A DNA stretch of 64,000 nt, taken from contig NZ_JAKJPO010000019.1 in assembly GCF_021725675.1 (NCBI RefSeq), forward strand, positions 32,204-96,203. Reading direction: 5' to 3'. The position numbers and the translations under genes were made by a program. Origin of the DNA: Marilutibacter chinensis. GTDB lineage: Bacteria > Pseudomonadota > Gammaproteobacteria > Xanthomonadales > Xanthomonadaceae. The notes below the pieces were generated by a model. That model was not told the origin of the DNA, searched no databases, and was given only the letters and a program-made list of their open reading frames with translations. The stretch's first letter is position 1; each line of letters begins with the position of its first letter. Positions 29,441-38,533 of this stretch are shown piece after piece.

Positions 29441-32400
29441 ATGGACTTTTCAAAATTCTTCATCGATCGGCCGATCTTCGCCGCGGTGCTGTCGATCGTG
29501 ATCTTCGCGGTCGGCCTGATCTCGATCCCGAACCTGCCCATCAGCGAGTACCCGGAGGTGGTGCCGCCGTCGGTGGTCGTGCGCACCGTCTATCCGGGCG
29601 CGAACCCGAAGGTGATCGCGGAAACCGTGGCCACGCCGCTGGAGGAAGCGATCAACGGCGTCGAGGACATGATGTACATCAAGTCCGTCGCCGGTTCCGA
29701 CGGCGTGCTGCAGATCACCGTCACCTTCAGCCCCGGTACCGATGCCGACGACGCGACCGTGCGCGTGCAGAACCGGGTCAGCCAGGCGCTGGCGCGGCTG
29801 CCCGAGGACGTGCGCCGGCAGGGCGTGACCACGCAGAAGCAGTCGCCGACCTTCCTGATGGTGGTGCACCTGACATCGGCCGACGGGCGCTACGACACCC
29901 TGTACCTGCGCAACTACGCGCGCCTGCACGTGAAGGACGCGCTGGCGCGGATCTCCGGCGTCGGCGACGCGCAGGTGTTCGGCGGCGGCGACTATGCGAT
30001 GCGCGCGTGGCTGGATCCTGACCGGATCGCCGCCCGCGGCCTGACCGCCGGCGACGTGCTGGCGGCGATGCGCGAGCAGAACGTGCAGGTGTCCGCCGGC
30101 CAGATCGGCGCCGAGCCGATGCCCAGCAGCGACTTCCTGACCCTGATCAACGCCCAGGGCCGGCTGACCACCGAACAGGAGTTCGGCGACATCGTGCTCA
30201 AGAGCGGCGACGACGGCGAAGTGGTGCGCCTGCGCGACGTCGCCCGGCTCGAACTCGGCGCCGGCGACTACACCCTGCGCTCGCAGCTCGACGGCAAGGA
30301 GGCGGTCGGCATCGGCATCTTCCAGGCGCCGGGCGCGAACGCGCTGCAGATCCAGGAAACCGTGATCGCGACGATGGACGAACTGTCGCAGCGCTTCCCC
30401 GAGGGCGTCGGCTACGAGGCGGTGTACGACACCACGATCTTCGTGCGCGACTCGATCAAGTCGGTGATCAAGACCCTGCTCGAGGCGGTGCTGCTGGTGG
30501 TGCTGGTGGTGACCCTGTTCCTGCAGACCTGGCGTGCGTCGATCATCCCGCTGATCGCGGTGCCGGTGTCGGTGGTCGGCACCTTCGCAGCGCTGTACCT
30601 GCTGGGTTTCTCGATCAACACCCTGACCCTGTTCGGCCTGGTGCTGGCGATCGGCATCGTCGTCGACGACGCGATCGTGGTGGTGGAGAACGTCGAGCGC
30701 AACATTGAGGAAGGCCTGACCCCGCTCGCCGCCGCGCACCAGGCGATGCGCGAGGTGTCCGGCCCGATCGTCGCGATCGGCCTGGTGCTGTGCGCGGTGT
30801 TCATCCCGATGGCGTTCCTGTCCGGCGTCACCGGCCAGTTCTACCGCCAGTTCGCGGTGACCATCGCGATCTCCACGGTGATCTCGACGATCAACTCGCT
30901 GACCCTGTCGCCGGCGCTGGCGGCGATGCTGCTCAAGCCGCACGACGCGCCCAAGGACCGTCTCACGCGCCTGATCGACCGTCTGTTCGGCTGGGTGTTC
31001 CGTCCGTTCAACCGCTTCTTCGGCGCCAGCTCGGAGAAGTACCAGAGCGCGGTCTCGCGCTCGCTGGGCAAGCGTGGCGCGGTATTCGTGGTCTACCTCG
31101 GTCTGCTGCTGGCGACCGGCATGATGTTGAAGGTGGTGCCGCCGGGCTTCATTCCGGTGCAGGACAAGCTGTACCTGATGGCCGGCGTGAAGCTGCCGGA
31201 AGGCTCCTCGCTCGACCGGACCGACGCGATGCTGAAGAAGGTCGGCGAGATCGCGATGGAGACCGAGGGCGTCGCCCACACGATCGCCTTCCCCGGACTG
31301 AACGCACTGCAGTTCACCAACACGCCCAACACCGGCGTGGTGTTCCTGCCGCTGAAGCCGTTCGACGAGCGTTCCCGCACCGCGGAGGAGATCAACGCCG
31401 AGATCAACCAGAAGATCGGCGCACTGCAGGAGGGCTTCGCGTTCTCGTTCATGCCGCCGCCGATCCTCGGCCTCGGCAACGGTTCCGGCTACCAGCTGTT
31501 CATCGAGGACCGTGCCGGCCTCGGCTACGGCGCGCTGCAGAACGCGGTCAACGGGTTCCAGGGCGCGATCTCCCAGACCCCGGGCATGGGTTTCCCGATC
31601 ACCAGCTACCAGGCCAACGTGCCGCAGCTCGACGCCGTCGTCGACCGGGTCAAGGCCAAGGCCCAGGGGGTGCCGCTGACCGGCCTGTTCGAGACACTGC
31701 AGACCTACCTGGGTTCGGCCTATGTCAACGACTTCAACCAGTTCGGCCGTACCTGGCAGGTGATCGCCCAGGCCGACGCGCCGTTCCGCGACGGCGTCGA
31801 CGACATCGCCAACCTGCGGACCCGCAACGACCGCGGCGAGATGGTGCCGATCGGTTCGATGGTCGACATCCGCGAGACCTTCGGTCCCGATCCGGTGCTG
31901 CGCTACAACGGCTATCCGGCCGCCGACCTGGCTGGCGAATCGGATCCGCGCGTGCTGTCCTCGGCGCAGGCGATGGACTCGCTGACCGCGCTGGCGGGGC
32001 AGGTGCTGCCCAACGGCATGGCGATCGAGTGGACCGACCTGAGCTATCAGCAGGCGACCCAGGGCAATGCGGCGCTGGTGGTGTTTCCGCTGGCGGTGCT
32101 GCTGGTGTTCCTGGTGCTGGCCGCGCTGTACGAGAGCTGGACCCTGCCGCTGGCGGTGATCCTGATCGTGCCGATGTGCATGCTGTCGGCGCTGATGGGT
32201 GTGTGGTTCGCCGGCGGCGACAACAACATCTTCGTGCAGGTCGGCCTGGTGGTGCTGATCGGACTGGCGTGCAAGAACGCGATCCTGATCGTCGAGTTCG
32301 CCCGCGAGCTCGAGATGCAGGGCCGCGGCATCGTCGAGGCGGCACTGGAAGCCTGCCGCCTGCGCCTGCGTCCGATCATCATGACCTCGATCACCTTCAC

Positions 32401-32623
32401 CGCGGCGGTGGTGCCGCTGGTGCTGGGCAGCGGCGCCGGCTTCGAGGTGCGCCAGGCGCTCGGCGTGGCGGTGTTCGCCGGCATGCTTGGCGTCACCCTG
32501 TTCGGCCTGTTCCTGACCCCGGTGTTCTACGTCGCCCTGCGCACGCTGGTCTCGCGCCGCGAGCGCAAGGCGACGACGGCCGGCGACCGCGGCGATGCCG
32601 CCCTGGAGACGACCCATGTCTGA
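29441..32623 (+). CDS. RND multidrug efflux transporter (MexF/SmeW-like)
   Basis: A 1060-residue HAE1-type proton/drug antiporter, the same size as MexF. Twelve transmembrane helices are arranged as 1+5 around two large periplasmic loops. The proton-relay Asp pair is in helix 4 (GIVVDDAIVVVENVERN). The N-terminus MDFSKFFIDRPIFAAVLSI is typical. The ATG at 29441 is chosen because GAGGAA lies just upstream. The frame continues to 29360 without family similarity. Known MexF/SmeW relatives export chloramphenicol and quinolones. Substrates here are inferred only. Confidence 0.96.
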   Translation: MDFSKFFIDRPIFAAVLSIVIFAVGLISIPNLPISEYPEVVPPSVVVRTVYPGANPKVIAETVATPLEEAINGVEDMMYIKSVAGSDGVLQITVTFSPGTDADDATVRVQNRVSQALARLPEDVRRQGVTTQKQSPTFLMVVHLTSADGRYDTLYLRNYARLHVKDALARISGVGDAQVFGGGDYAMRAWLDPDRIAARGLTAGDVLAAMREQNVQVSAGQIGAEPMPSSDFLTLINAQGRLTTEQEFGDIVLKSGDDGEVVRLRDVARLELGAGDYTLRSQLDGKEAVGIGIFQAPGANALQIQETVIATMDELSQRFPEGVGYEAVYDTTIFVRDSIKSVIKTLLEAVLLVVLVVTLFLQTWRASIIPLIAVPVSVVGTFAALYLLGFSINTLTLFGLVLAIGIVVDDAIVVVENVERNIEEGLTPLAAAHQAMREVSGPIVAIGLVLCAVFIPMAFLSGVTGQFYRQFAVTIAISTVISTINSLTLSPALAAMLLKPHDAPKDRLTRLIDRLFGWVFRPFNRFFGASSEKYQSAVSRSLGKRGAVFVVYLGLLLATGMMLKVVPPGFIPVQDKLYLMAGVKLPEGSSLDRTDAMLKKVGEIAMETEGVAHTIAFPGLNALQFTNTPNTGVVFLPLKPFDERSRTAEEINAEINQKIGALQEGFAFSFMPPPILGLGNGSGYQLFIEDRAGLGYGALQNAVNGFQGAISQTPGMGFPITSYQANVPQLDAVVDRVKAKAQGVPLTGLFETLQTYLGSAYVNDFNQFGRTWQVIAQADAPFRDGVDDIANLRTRNDRGEMVPIGSMVDIRETFGPDPVLRYNGYPAADLAGESDPRVLSSAQAMDSLTALAGQVLPNGMAIEWTDLSYQQATQGNAALVVFPLAVLLVFLVLAALYESWTLPLAVILIVPMCMLSALMGVWFAGGDNNIFVQVGLVVLIGLACKNAILIVEFARELEMQGRGIVEAALEACRLRLRPIIMTSITFTAAVVPLVLGSGAGFEVRQALGVAVFAGMLGVTLFGLFLTPVFYVALRTLVSRRERKATTAGDRGDAALETTHV

Positions 32624-34106
32624 GTCCGATATCCGCAAGCCCGTGCGCGCCGTCGCAAGGCCGCTCGCCGCCAGCCTGCTCACCCTCGCGCTGGCCGCGT
32701 GCGCGGTCGGTCCGGACCACGTCCGGCCGAACCTGCCGCTGCCGGACCACTACAGCCAGCAGGCCGGGGCGACCCCAGAGCAGGGCGCGACCGCGCGCGC
32801 GACCCCGGACGCGAATGCACCGTTCTGGGATGCCTTCGACGATCCGACCCTCAGCCGCCTGGTCGACGAGGCGCTGGTCGCCAATCACGACCTGCGCATC
32901 GCGCTGTCGCGCTACGACCGCGCGAACGCGCTGCTGCGCGGCGCGAAGTTCGACCGCTTCCCGACCGTGACCGCGAGCGCCGAGGGTGGCGAATCGCGCA
33001 GCAGCGCCGACCAGCTGCCCGGGGTCGCGCGCGGCGACCGCGACGTCGAGTCCTACCGGGCCGGCATCGATGCCAGCTGGGAGCTCGACCTGTTCGGCCG
33101 CGTGCGCCGGAGCGTCGAATCGCAGCGGGCCGAGACCGCCGCCACCGCGGCCGATCTGGAGGCGCTGCAAGTCGCGATCGTCGGCGAGGTCGTCAGCGGC
33201 TATGTCGAACTGCGCGGGCTGCAGGCACGACTGCAGGTCGCGCGCGAGAATGCCGACAACCAGCGCGAAACCCTGCGCCTGGTCGATGCGCGGCTGGAAG
33301 CCGGCCGCGGCACCGAGTTCGACACCGCCCGCGCACGCGCACAGCTGGAGAGCACGCTGGCGCGGGTGCCGGCGCTGGAGGCGGCCGAGGCGGTCACGAT
33401 GCACCGGCTCGCGGTGCTGACCGGACGCACGCCCGACGCGCTGGTCGCCGAGCTTTCGACGCCACGCCCGCTGCCGGCGTTGCCCGCCCGCTTCGACCCG
33501 GGCGCACCCGGCGAGCTGCTGCGGCGGCGGCCTGACATCCGTGCGGCCGAGGAGCGCCTGCACGCGGCGACCGCGCGGATCGGCGTCGCCACCGCCGACC
33601 TGTTCCCGCGCTTCACCCTCGGCGGCCTGATCGGCAGCCAGGCGATCGACAGCGACGCCCTGTTCGAGCGCGACAGCGAGACCCGGCTGATCGCACTCGG
33701 CGTCGACTGGTCGTTCCTCGACATCGGTCGGGTGCGCGCGCGCATCGCCGCCGCCGATGCCGATGCCGAGGGCGAACTGGCCCGCTACCAGCAGACCGTG
33801 CTGCGCGCGCTGGAAGACACGGAGAACGCGCTGGTGCGCTATGCCCGTGCGCGCGACGAGGATGCGCACCTGGCCCGCGCGGCCGCCGACAGCGCGCGCG
33901 CCGCCGAGCTGGCGCGGATCCGCTTCGAGGCCGGCGCCGCGGACCTGTTCGAGGTGCTCGACGCCGAGCGCAACCGCCTGCAGGCGCAGGATGCGCTGGC
34001 CGACGTGCGCACCCGCAGTGTCAACGGTGCGGTCGGCGTGTACCGCTCGCTCGCCGGCGGCTGGCCGTCGCGGCAACCCTCGCGCGAGAGTCTGGCCGGG
34101 CGCTGA
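32616..34106 (+). CDS. outer-membrane efflux channel lipoprotein (OprN/SmeX-like)
   Basis: A 496-residue TolC-type NodT-family channel. The lipobox is LALAAC, followed by VGPDHVRPNLPLPDHY, which is typical of the family. Two repeated outer-membrane efflux protein domains with long helices follow, and the second contains GELLRRRPDIRAAEERL. It completes the tripartite pump. The start overlaps the pump gene by eight bases, so the two are translated together. A hairpin follows the stop codon. Confidence 0.95.
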   Translation: MSESDIRKPVRAVARPLAASLLTLALAACAVGPDHVRPNLPLPDHYSQQAGATPEQGATARATPDANAPFWDAFDDPTLSRLVDEALVANHDLRIALSRYDRANALLRGAKFDRFPTVTASAEGGESRSSADQLPGVARGDRDVESYRAGIDASWELDLFGRVRRSVESQRAETAATAADLEALQVAIVGEVVSGYVELRGLQARLQVARENADNQRETLRLVDARLEAGRGTEFDTARARAQLESTLARVPALEAAEAVTMHRLAVLTGRTPDALVAELSTPRPLPALPARFDPGAPGELLRRRPDIRAAEERLHAATARIGVATADLFPRFTLGGLIGSQAIDSDALFERDSETRLIALGVDWSFLDIGRVRARIAAADADAEGELARYQQTVLRALEDTENALVRYARARDEDAHLARAAADSARAAELARIRFEAGAADLFEVLDAERNRLQAQDALADVRTRSVNGAVGVYRSLAGGWPSRQPSRESLAGR

Positions 34107-34139
34107 TCGCCCCGCCATCTCCGCCTCGCACCTGCCCGT

Positions 34140-34177
34140 CGGCGGCCCGCAACGCGCTCCCTCTCGCGTTGCCGCCG
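34140..34177 (+). terminator. hairpin after the efflux operon, no T run
   Basis: GCAACGCG (34149-34156) pairs with CGCGTTGC (34165-34172), extended by CGGCG/CGCCG across a four-base bulge. No U-tract follows, so termination here would need Rho or be inefficient. It is placed 34 bases after the outer-membrane channel gene. Confidence 0.35.
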
Positions 34178-34393
34178 GCGGGCGGGACCTTCCGCGGAGC
34201 CCTCGCCGCATCCACGTCGGATGAAGGGCCGGGCCGGCTTCGCGGGTCCCAGGTCCATGGCCCCCGGTTCGGTGACGTGCCGGCACGCTGCCACCTCGTC
34301 GCGGCGGCTGCGTGGGAACCCCTTGGAGTCATCCGGAGTGCGCGGAGCCCGTGAACAGGCTCTAGACTCGTGGCATTCACGAGGAGGCTGCGG

Positions 34394-36106
34394 ATGCGGA
34401 TCGTGCTGGCCCTGCTGCTGGTGCTCATCGGGGTGGTCGGGCCTCGCCCGGCGGTGGCGCAGGCGCTGGAAGTCGAGCTGCTCTACACCGAGCAGGACCT
34501 GGCCAGCCCGCCGACGGTGGCACCGGTGCAGCAACGCGTCGTCGCCGAGCCCGGTCAGTACGCGCGGCTGCCGTTGCCGCGGCGCGGGCACGGCTACTGG
34601 CTGCGGCTGACCACCCATGAACCGATCGTCGCCGACAGCCGCCAGGTGCTGGTGCTGCGCGGTGCGCAGAACCTGGGTCCGGTGATCTTCCATCCGCCTG
34701 CCTCCGCGCCGGCCATGGTCGCGCAGGGCATCGACGGGCCCAACACCTTGCTGCGGCGCGGATGGCAGCTGCCGCTGCCGAACGGCTGGCCGCCTGCCGC
34801 GGTCGCCTACCTCCACGTGTCCGGCGATACCGGGCAGGCGCTGCGGCTGGGCCTGATCGACGTCGACCGCCTGATCCTGCACGAACGTGCCGGCGCGCGC
34901 CTGGCCAGCGCGACCTTCACCGCGCTGGTGCTGGTCGCGATCTTCATGTTCGGCCTGTGGGTCGCGTTGCGCGATCTGCTGTACCTCAGCTACGCCGCCT
35001 ATCTGGCCTGCGTGGCGGTCTACTCGATGCTGCTGAGCGGCGACGCCGGCGAGATGCTGACCCTGGCCTGGATGACGCCGGACGGACTGCTCGCGCGGAT
35101 GGGCCTGGGCACCCTCGCGGTGATCCTGCAGCTGATCTTCACCGCGCGCTTCCTCGAGCTGGCGCGGCTGATGCCGCGAGCGGCCCGGGTGGTGAGCGCG
35201 ATGGTCTGGCTGCTGTTCGGCCTGCTCGCGGTGCTGCTGATCGGGCAGCAGCACGTGGCCCGCTGGTATCCGGCGGCGATCCATGTCCTGTTGCTGCTGT
35301 TCATGCCGATAAGCATCGCGGTCGCGATACAGGCGTGGCGCAAGGGCGCCGCCTATGCCGGCCACTTCATCGCCGGCTGGACGCCGCTGCTGGCGATGGC
35401 GGCGCTGATGGCGGCGCATCAGCTGGGCCTGGTCGACGTGCCCTGGATCGAGCGCGTGCTGCCGCTGGGTGCGGTGCTGCAGTCGGGCGTGCTGGCGCTG
35501 GCGTTGAGCCAGCATGCCGCCAACCGCCACCGGATCGCCCTGTTGGCCCGCCAGTCGGCCGAGCGCGATGCGCTGACCGGTGCGCTCAACCGGACCGCGA
35601 TCGAGCAGATGCTGGCGGCGTGGGGACAGATGGGCCACCTGGGGGTGGGCCAGTACGCGCTGCTGCTGGTGGACCTGGACGACTTCGCCGAGGTCAACGC
35701 ACGCCACGGCTACGTGGTCGGCGACACCGTGATGCAGCATGTCTACACCCGCATCCGCGGGCTGGTGCGGCCGGACGACACCGTCGCGCGGATGGAGTCG
35801 GACCTGTTCGCCGTGGTCAGCGAATGCCGGCGCGACGATGCCGAACTGCTCGCGCACCGGCTGGTCGAGGGTTTCCAGCAACGGCCGTTCAACGTCGATG
35901 GCCACGAGATCGTGGTGACGGTCAGCGTCGGCCTGGCGATGTCGCGCCGTGGCGAGGACGCCGATGCCTTGCAGCGACGCGCGGCGGAAGCGCTGGCCGG
36001 TGTGCGGATCGCCGGGCACAGCAGCATCGGCGTGTCGTCCGAACCACGCACGGGCGAGGGCCGTCGCCAGCGCGGCAGAGCCGCCGCCGCGCGCGAGCCG
36101 GACTGA
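34394..36106 (+). CDS. 7TMR-DISM membrane protein with degenerate GGDEF domain
   Basis: A 570-residue membrane sensor. It has a signal peptide (1-23), then a 7TMR-DISM extracellular domain (about 25-170) and seven transmembrane helices (about 175-370). The C-terminal GGDEF-family domain spans about 390-540. The catalytic loop reads RMESDLF (ESDLF at 468-472) instead of RxGGDEF, so diguanylate cyclase activity is very unlikely. The upstream RPDD matches the RxxD inhibitory c-di-GMP site, so the domain may bind c-di-GMP as a receptor. The start at 34394 has an ideal GAGGAGG six bases upstream, and the longer frame (34370) does not. Confidence 0.88.
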   Translation: MRIVLALLLVLIGVVGPRPAVAQALEVELLYTEQDLASPPTVAPVQQRVVAEPGQYARLPLPRRGHGYWLRLTTHEPIVADSRQVLVLRGAQNLGPVIFHPPASAPAMVAQGIDGPNTLLRRGWQLPLPNGWPPAAVAYLHVSGDTGQALRLGLIDVDRLILHERAGARLASATFTALVLVAIFMFGLWVALRDLLYLSYAAYLACVAVYSMLLSGDAGEMLTLAWMTPDGLLARMGLGTLAVILQLIFTARFLELARLMPRAARVVSAMVWLLFGLLAVLLIGQQHVARWYPAAIHVLLLLFMPISIAVAIQAWRKGAAYAGHFIAGWTPLLAMAALMAAHQLGLVDVPWIERVLPLGAVLQSGVLALALSQHAANRHRIALLARQSAERDALTGALNRTAIEQMLAAWGQMGHLGVGQYALLLVDLDDFAEVNARHGYVVGDTVMQHVYTRIRGLVRPDDTVARMESDLFAVVSECRRDDAELLAHRLVEGFQQRPFNVDGHEIVVTVSVGLAMSRRGEDADALQRRAAEALAGVRIAGHSSIGVSSEPRTGEGRRQRGRAAAAREPD

Positions 36107-36422
36107 CGTCGCCAGATTTCCGCATGGACGCAGCGCAACCGCGCCTGAACGTGGGAATGCGAACGTGCGCCGCGTCATTGCGGGGCGATGCCGCGGCGGC
36201 GTAGCGTTCGCTGCAGCACGTCACCGAATGCGTGCGATCACACAACACACAGTGATGCATTGACGGAGTCGCCTGGCGGCTCCGTTCTTGTGCACGACGG
36301 TTGCGCGGGCCGTGTCGCTTCTCCGGTGTCGCCCGTCCCGGCGAAGAGGCCATCGCCGCGGGCGTGTACCCCGCGCCGTCGTGGAGTAGGATGCCCGTCC
36401 CCCTTTCGCATCCGATCGAGCC
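36107..36422. other. intergenic region before folE
   Basis: A 316-base gap. I see no gene, REP unit or terminator in it. The folE promoter must lie here, but no convincing -35/-10 pair could be picked out. Confidence 0.5.
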
Positions 36423-37013
36423 ATGGCCGATTCCACCAAGCCGACCCGCGAGGAGGCCGAAGCCGCCGTCCGTACCTTGCTGCGCTGGGCCGGAGACGAC
36501 CCCGACCGCGAAGGCCTGCTCGACACGCCGACCCGCGTGGTCAAGGCGTACGGCGACTGGTTCAGCGGCTACGGCGAGGACCCGACCGACTACCTCAAGC
36601 GCACCTTCGAGGAAGTCGAGGGCTACGACGAGATGATCGTGTTGCGCGACATCGAGTTCGAGAGCCATTGCGAGCATCACATGGCGCCGATCATCGGCAA
36701 GGCCCATGTCGGCTACCTGCCCGACGGCAAGGTCGTCGGCATCAGCAAGCTCGCCCGCGTCGTCGAGACCTATGCGCGCCGCCTGCAGGTGCAGGAGAAG
36801 ATGACCGCGCAGATCGCTCAGGTGATCCAGGACGTACTGCAGCCGCGCGGTGTCGGCGTGGTCGTGATCGGCGCGCACGAGTGCATGACCACCCGCGGCG
36901 TGCACAAGCGCGGGGTCAGCATGATCACCTCGACGATGCTCGGCAGCTTCCGCGAGGACGCACGCACCCGCGCCGAGTTCCTGCGCTTCATCGAGGCCAG
37001 TCCGGGACGCTGA
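36423..37013 (+). CDS. folE: GTP cyclohydrolase I
   Basis: A 196-residue enzyme that converts GTP to dihydroneopterin triphosphate, the first step of folate synthesis. The zinc ligands Cys83 and His86 ([10 protein letters not shown]) and Cys154 ([11 protein letters not shown]) are present, so this is the zinc-dependent type IA form. The [20 protein letters not shown] and [12 protein letters not shown] stretches are conserved active-site segments. It starts at ATG 36423 and stands alone. Confidence 0.97.
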   Translation: MADSTKPTREEAEAAVRTLLRWAGDDPDREGLLDTPTRVVKAYGDWFSGYGEDPTDYLKRTFEEVEGYDEMIVLRDIEFESHCEHHMAPIIGKAHVGYLPDGKVVGISKLARVVETYARRLQVQEKMTAQIAQVIQDVLQPRGVGVVVIGAHECMTTRGVHKRGVSMITSTMLGSFREDARTRAEFLRFIEASPGR

Positions 37014-37050
37014 TCGCCGCCGCTGTAAACGAACGGCCGCAAAAGCGACC

Positions 37051-37233
37051 GTAGGAGCGGCGTAAGCCGCGATCGAACGTTTGTTCAAGACCCAGCCCCC
37101 TGAGTCAGGGGGCGATTCGCGCCGCAGGCGCGAATGGGGGTGTGGAAGCGCAACGGCGGGGTCCATGGTTTGCGCAGCAAGCTTTGGGGATTCTCGAGCG
37201 CAGCCCGGGGATCGCGGCTCACGCCGCTCCTAC
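37051..37233. repeat. composite dispersed repeat flanked by inverted REP units, copy 2
   Basis: Full REP units in opposite orientation (GTAGGAGCGGCGTAAGCCGC at 37051-37070 and GCGGCTCACGCCGCTCCTAC at 37214-37233) flank a 140-base core. The core contains GGGGGCGATTCGCGC, its complement, and TTTGCGCAGCAAGCTTTGGG, and matches the block at 7057-7138. The REP-core-REP structure looks like a non-autonomous mobile unit (a BIME- or MITE-like element). It fills the gap between folE and the egtE-like gene. Confidence 0.75.
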
Positions 37234-37240
37234 AGGGCTC

Positions 37241-38443
37241 CTACGGGTGCTTCTGGGCCGCGGCCACCACGCGCTCGGCCAGCACCCGCATCTGCGCCAC
37301 CGTCACCTGCAGATGTGGGGCGATCCGCAGCAGGCCGTGGCGGCGGGTGAACACCGCACCGGCAGCGGCGAGCGCCTGCGCCGCCGTGTCGATCCGTTCG
37401 GGCGGCGGCCGCAGGCCGAGCAGATGCGGGGCATGGCCCGGCGTGATCCAGTCTTCCAGGCCGTACTCGCGCAGTACCGCATCGAACGCGGCGGTGCGTG
37501 TGCCCAGCGCCTGCGAAAGACCGGCGACGCCCCAGGCCTGAAGCTGCGCCAGTGCGACGGCCGCCATCGCCAGCTTCTGCGCATGGGCGATGCCGCCGGC
37601 ATCGAAGCGGCGCGCGCCCGGGCGATACGCAGGCGGCTGCAATGGCGAGGCCATCGCCGCATCGTGCTCACGCGCGAACCAGTTCTGTTCCAGCGGCCGG
37701 CCGTGCTCGCGCCAGTGCGGCGCCACCCACAGATAGGCCAGCCCGTAGCTGCCGAGCAGCCACTTGTGCCCGACCGCGACCGCGAACTGCGGCTGCCAGC
37801 GGCTGACGTCCGCCGGCAACGCTCCAAGGCTCTGGCTCAGGTCGAGCACCAGCGCGGCATCGCATGCCCGCGCCTGTGCCGAGATCCGGTCCAGATCGAG
37901 CAGCGCGCCGTCGTGCCAATGCGCCTGCGGCAACGCCAGCACGCGGATCGCCGGATCGGCCTCGAGCGCGGCCAGCACTGCTCCGGTCCAGTCCTGCCCG
38001 GGTGCGCGGCGCACCTCGACCAGGGAGGCGCCGGTTTCAGCGCAGCGCTGCTGCCACGGCAGCAGGTTAGACGGGAACTGGCCGGCGAGTACCAGCACCT
38101 TGTCGCCGGCGCCTAGCTGGAGATTGCGCGCGGCCAGCGACAGCGCATAGCCGGCCGACGGCACAAGCGCGACGCCGTCGCCATCGCCGTCGAAGGCATC
38201 GCCCTCGAAAAAGCACGCGGCGAGCGACCGCACCCGTTCGATCGCATCGTTCCAGGCCTGCATTCCGATCCGCCACGGTGCGATCGATTCCGCCAGCGTC
38301 GCCTCGGCGGCGGCTTGCACGCCGCGCAGACGCGGCCCGTGCGCGGCGCTGTCGAGATGCAGCGTGCCGTGCGGTGTGGCGAACATCGCCGCCAGTCGTG
38401 CGTCGTCGTTCAGCGTCGTCGTCGAAGTCATCTGTGGCTGCAT
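37241..38443 (-). CDS. PLP-dependent class V aminotransferase, EgtE-like
   Basis: A 400-residue fold-type I PLP enzyme related to cysteine desulfurase, kynureninase and EgtE. The cofactor Asp is in DLSQS (201-205) and the Schiff-base Lys is Lys227 (VGHKWLLGSYG). The gene is divergent from egtB-egtD, with a 90-base shared promoter region. In mycobacteria EgtE cleaves hercynylcysteine sulfoxide to ergothioneine, so this is the likely lyase of the pathway. The ATG at 38443 (MQPQMTST) is chosen. A second is at 38431, and the frame upstream is not conserved-looking. A different desulfurase-like activity cannot be excluded. Confidence 0.82.
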   Translation of the reverse strand: MQPQMTSTTTLNDDARLAAMFATPHGTLHLDSAAHGPRLRGVQAAAEATLAESIAPWRIGMQAWNDAIERVRSLAACFFEGDAFDGDGDGVALVPSAGYALSLAARNLQLGAGDKVLVLAGQFPSNLLPWQQRCAETGASLVEVRRAPGQDWTGAVLAALEADPAIRVLALPQAHWHDGALLDLDRISAQARACDAALVLDLSQSLGALPADVSRWQPQFAVAVGHKWLLGSYGLAYLWVAPHWREHGRPLEQNWFAREHDAAMASPLQPPAYRPGARRFDAGGIAHAQKLAMAAVALAQLQAWGVAGLSQALGTRTAAFDAVLREYGLEDWITPGHAPHLLGLRPPPERIDTAAQALAAAGAVFTRRHGLLRIAPHLQVTVAQMRVLAERVVAAAQKHP

Positions 38444-38533
38444 AGTCGGAGATCCTGTCGCAACATCCTGCCACCGTTGCGTCAGTAGCGTGACGATCGA
38501 TGCACGGACCGTCACCGCAGGTGGAGTAAGCTC

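Noticed and set aside
29450..32683. 1077-codon open frame opposite the RND pump
   Set aside because: It is antisense to a protein with intact MexF-like motifs and has Gln/His/Arg-rich low complexity.
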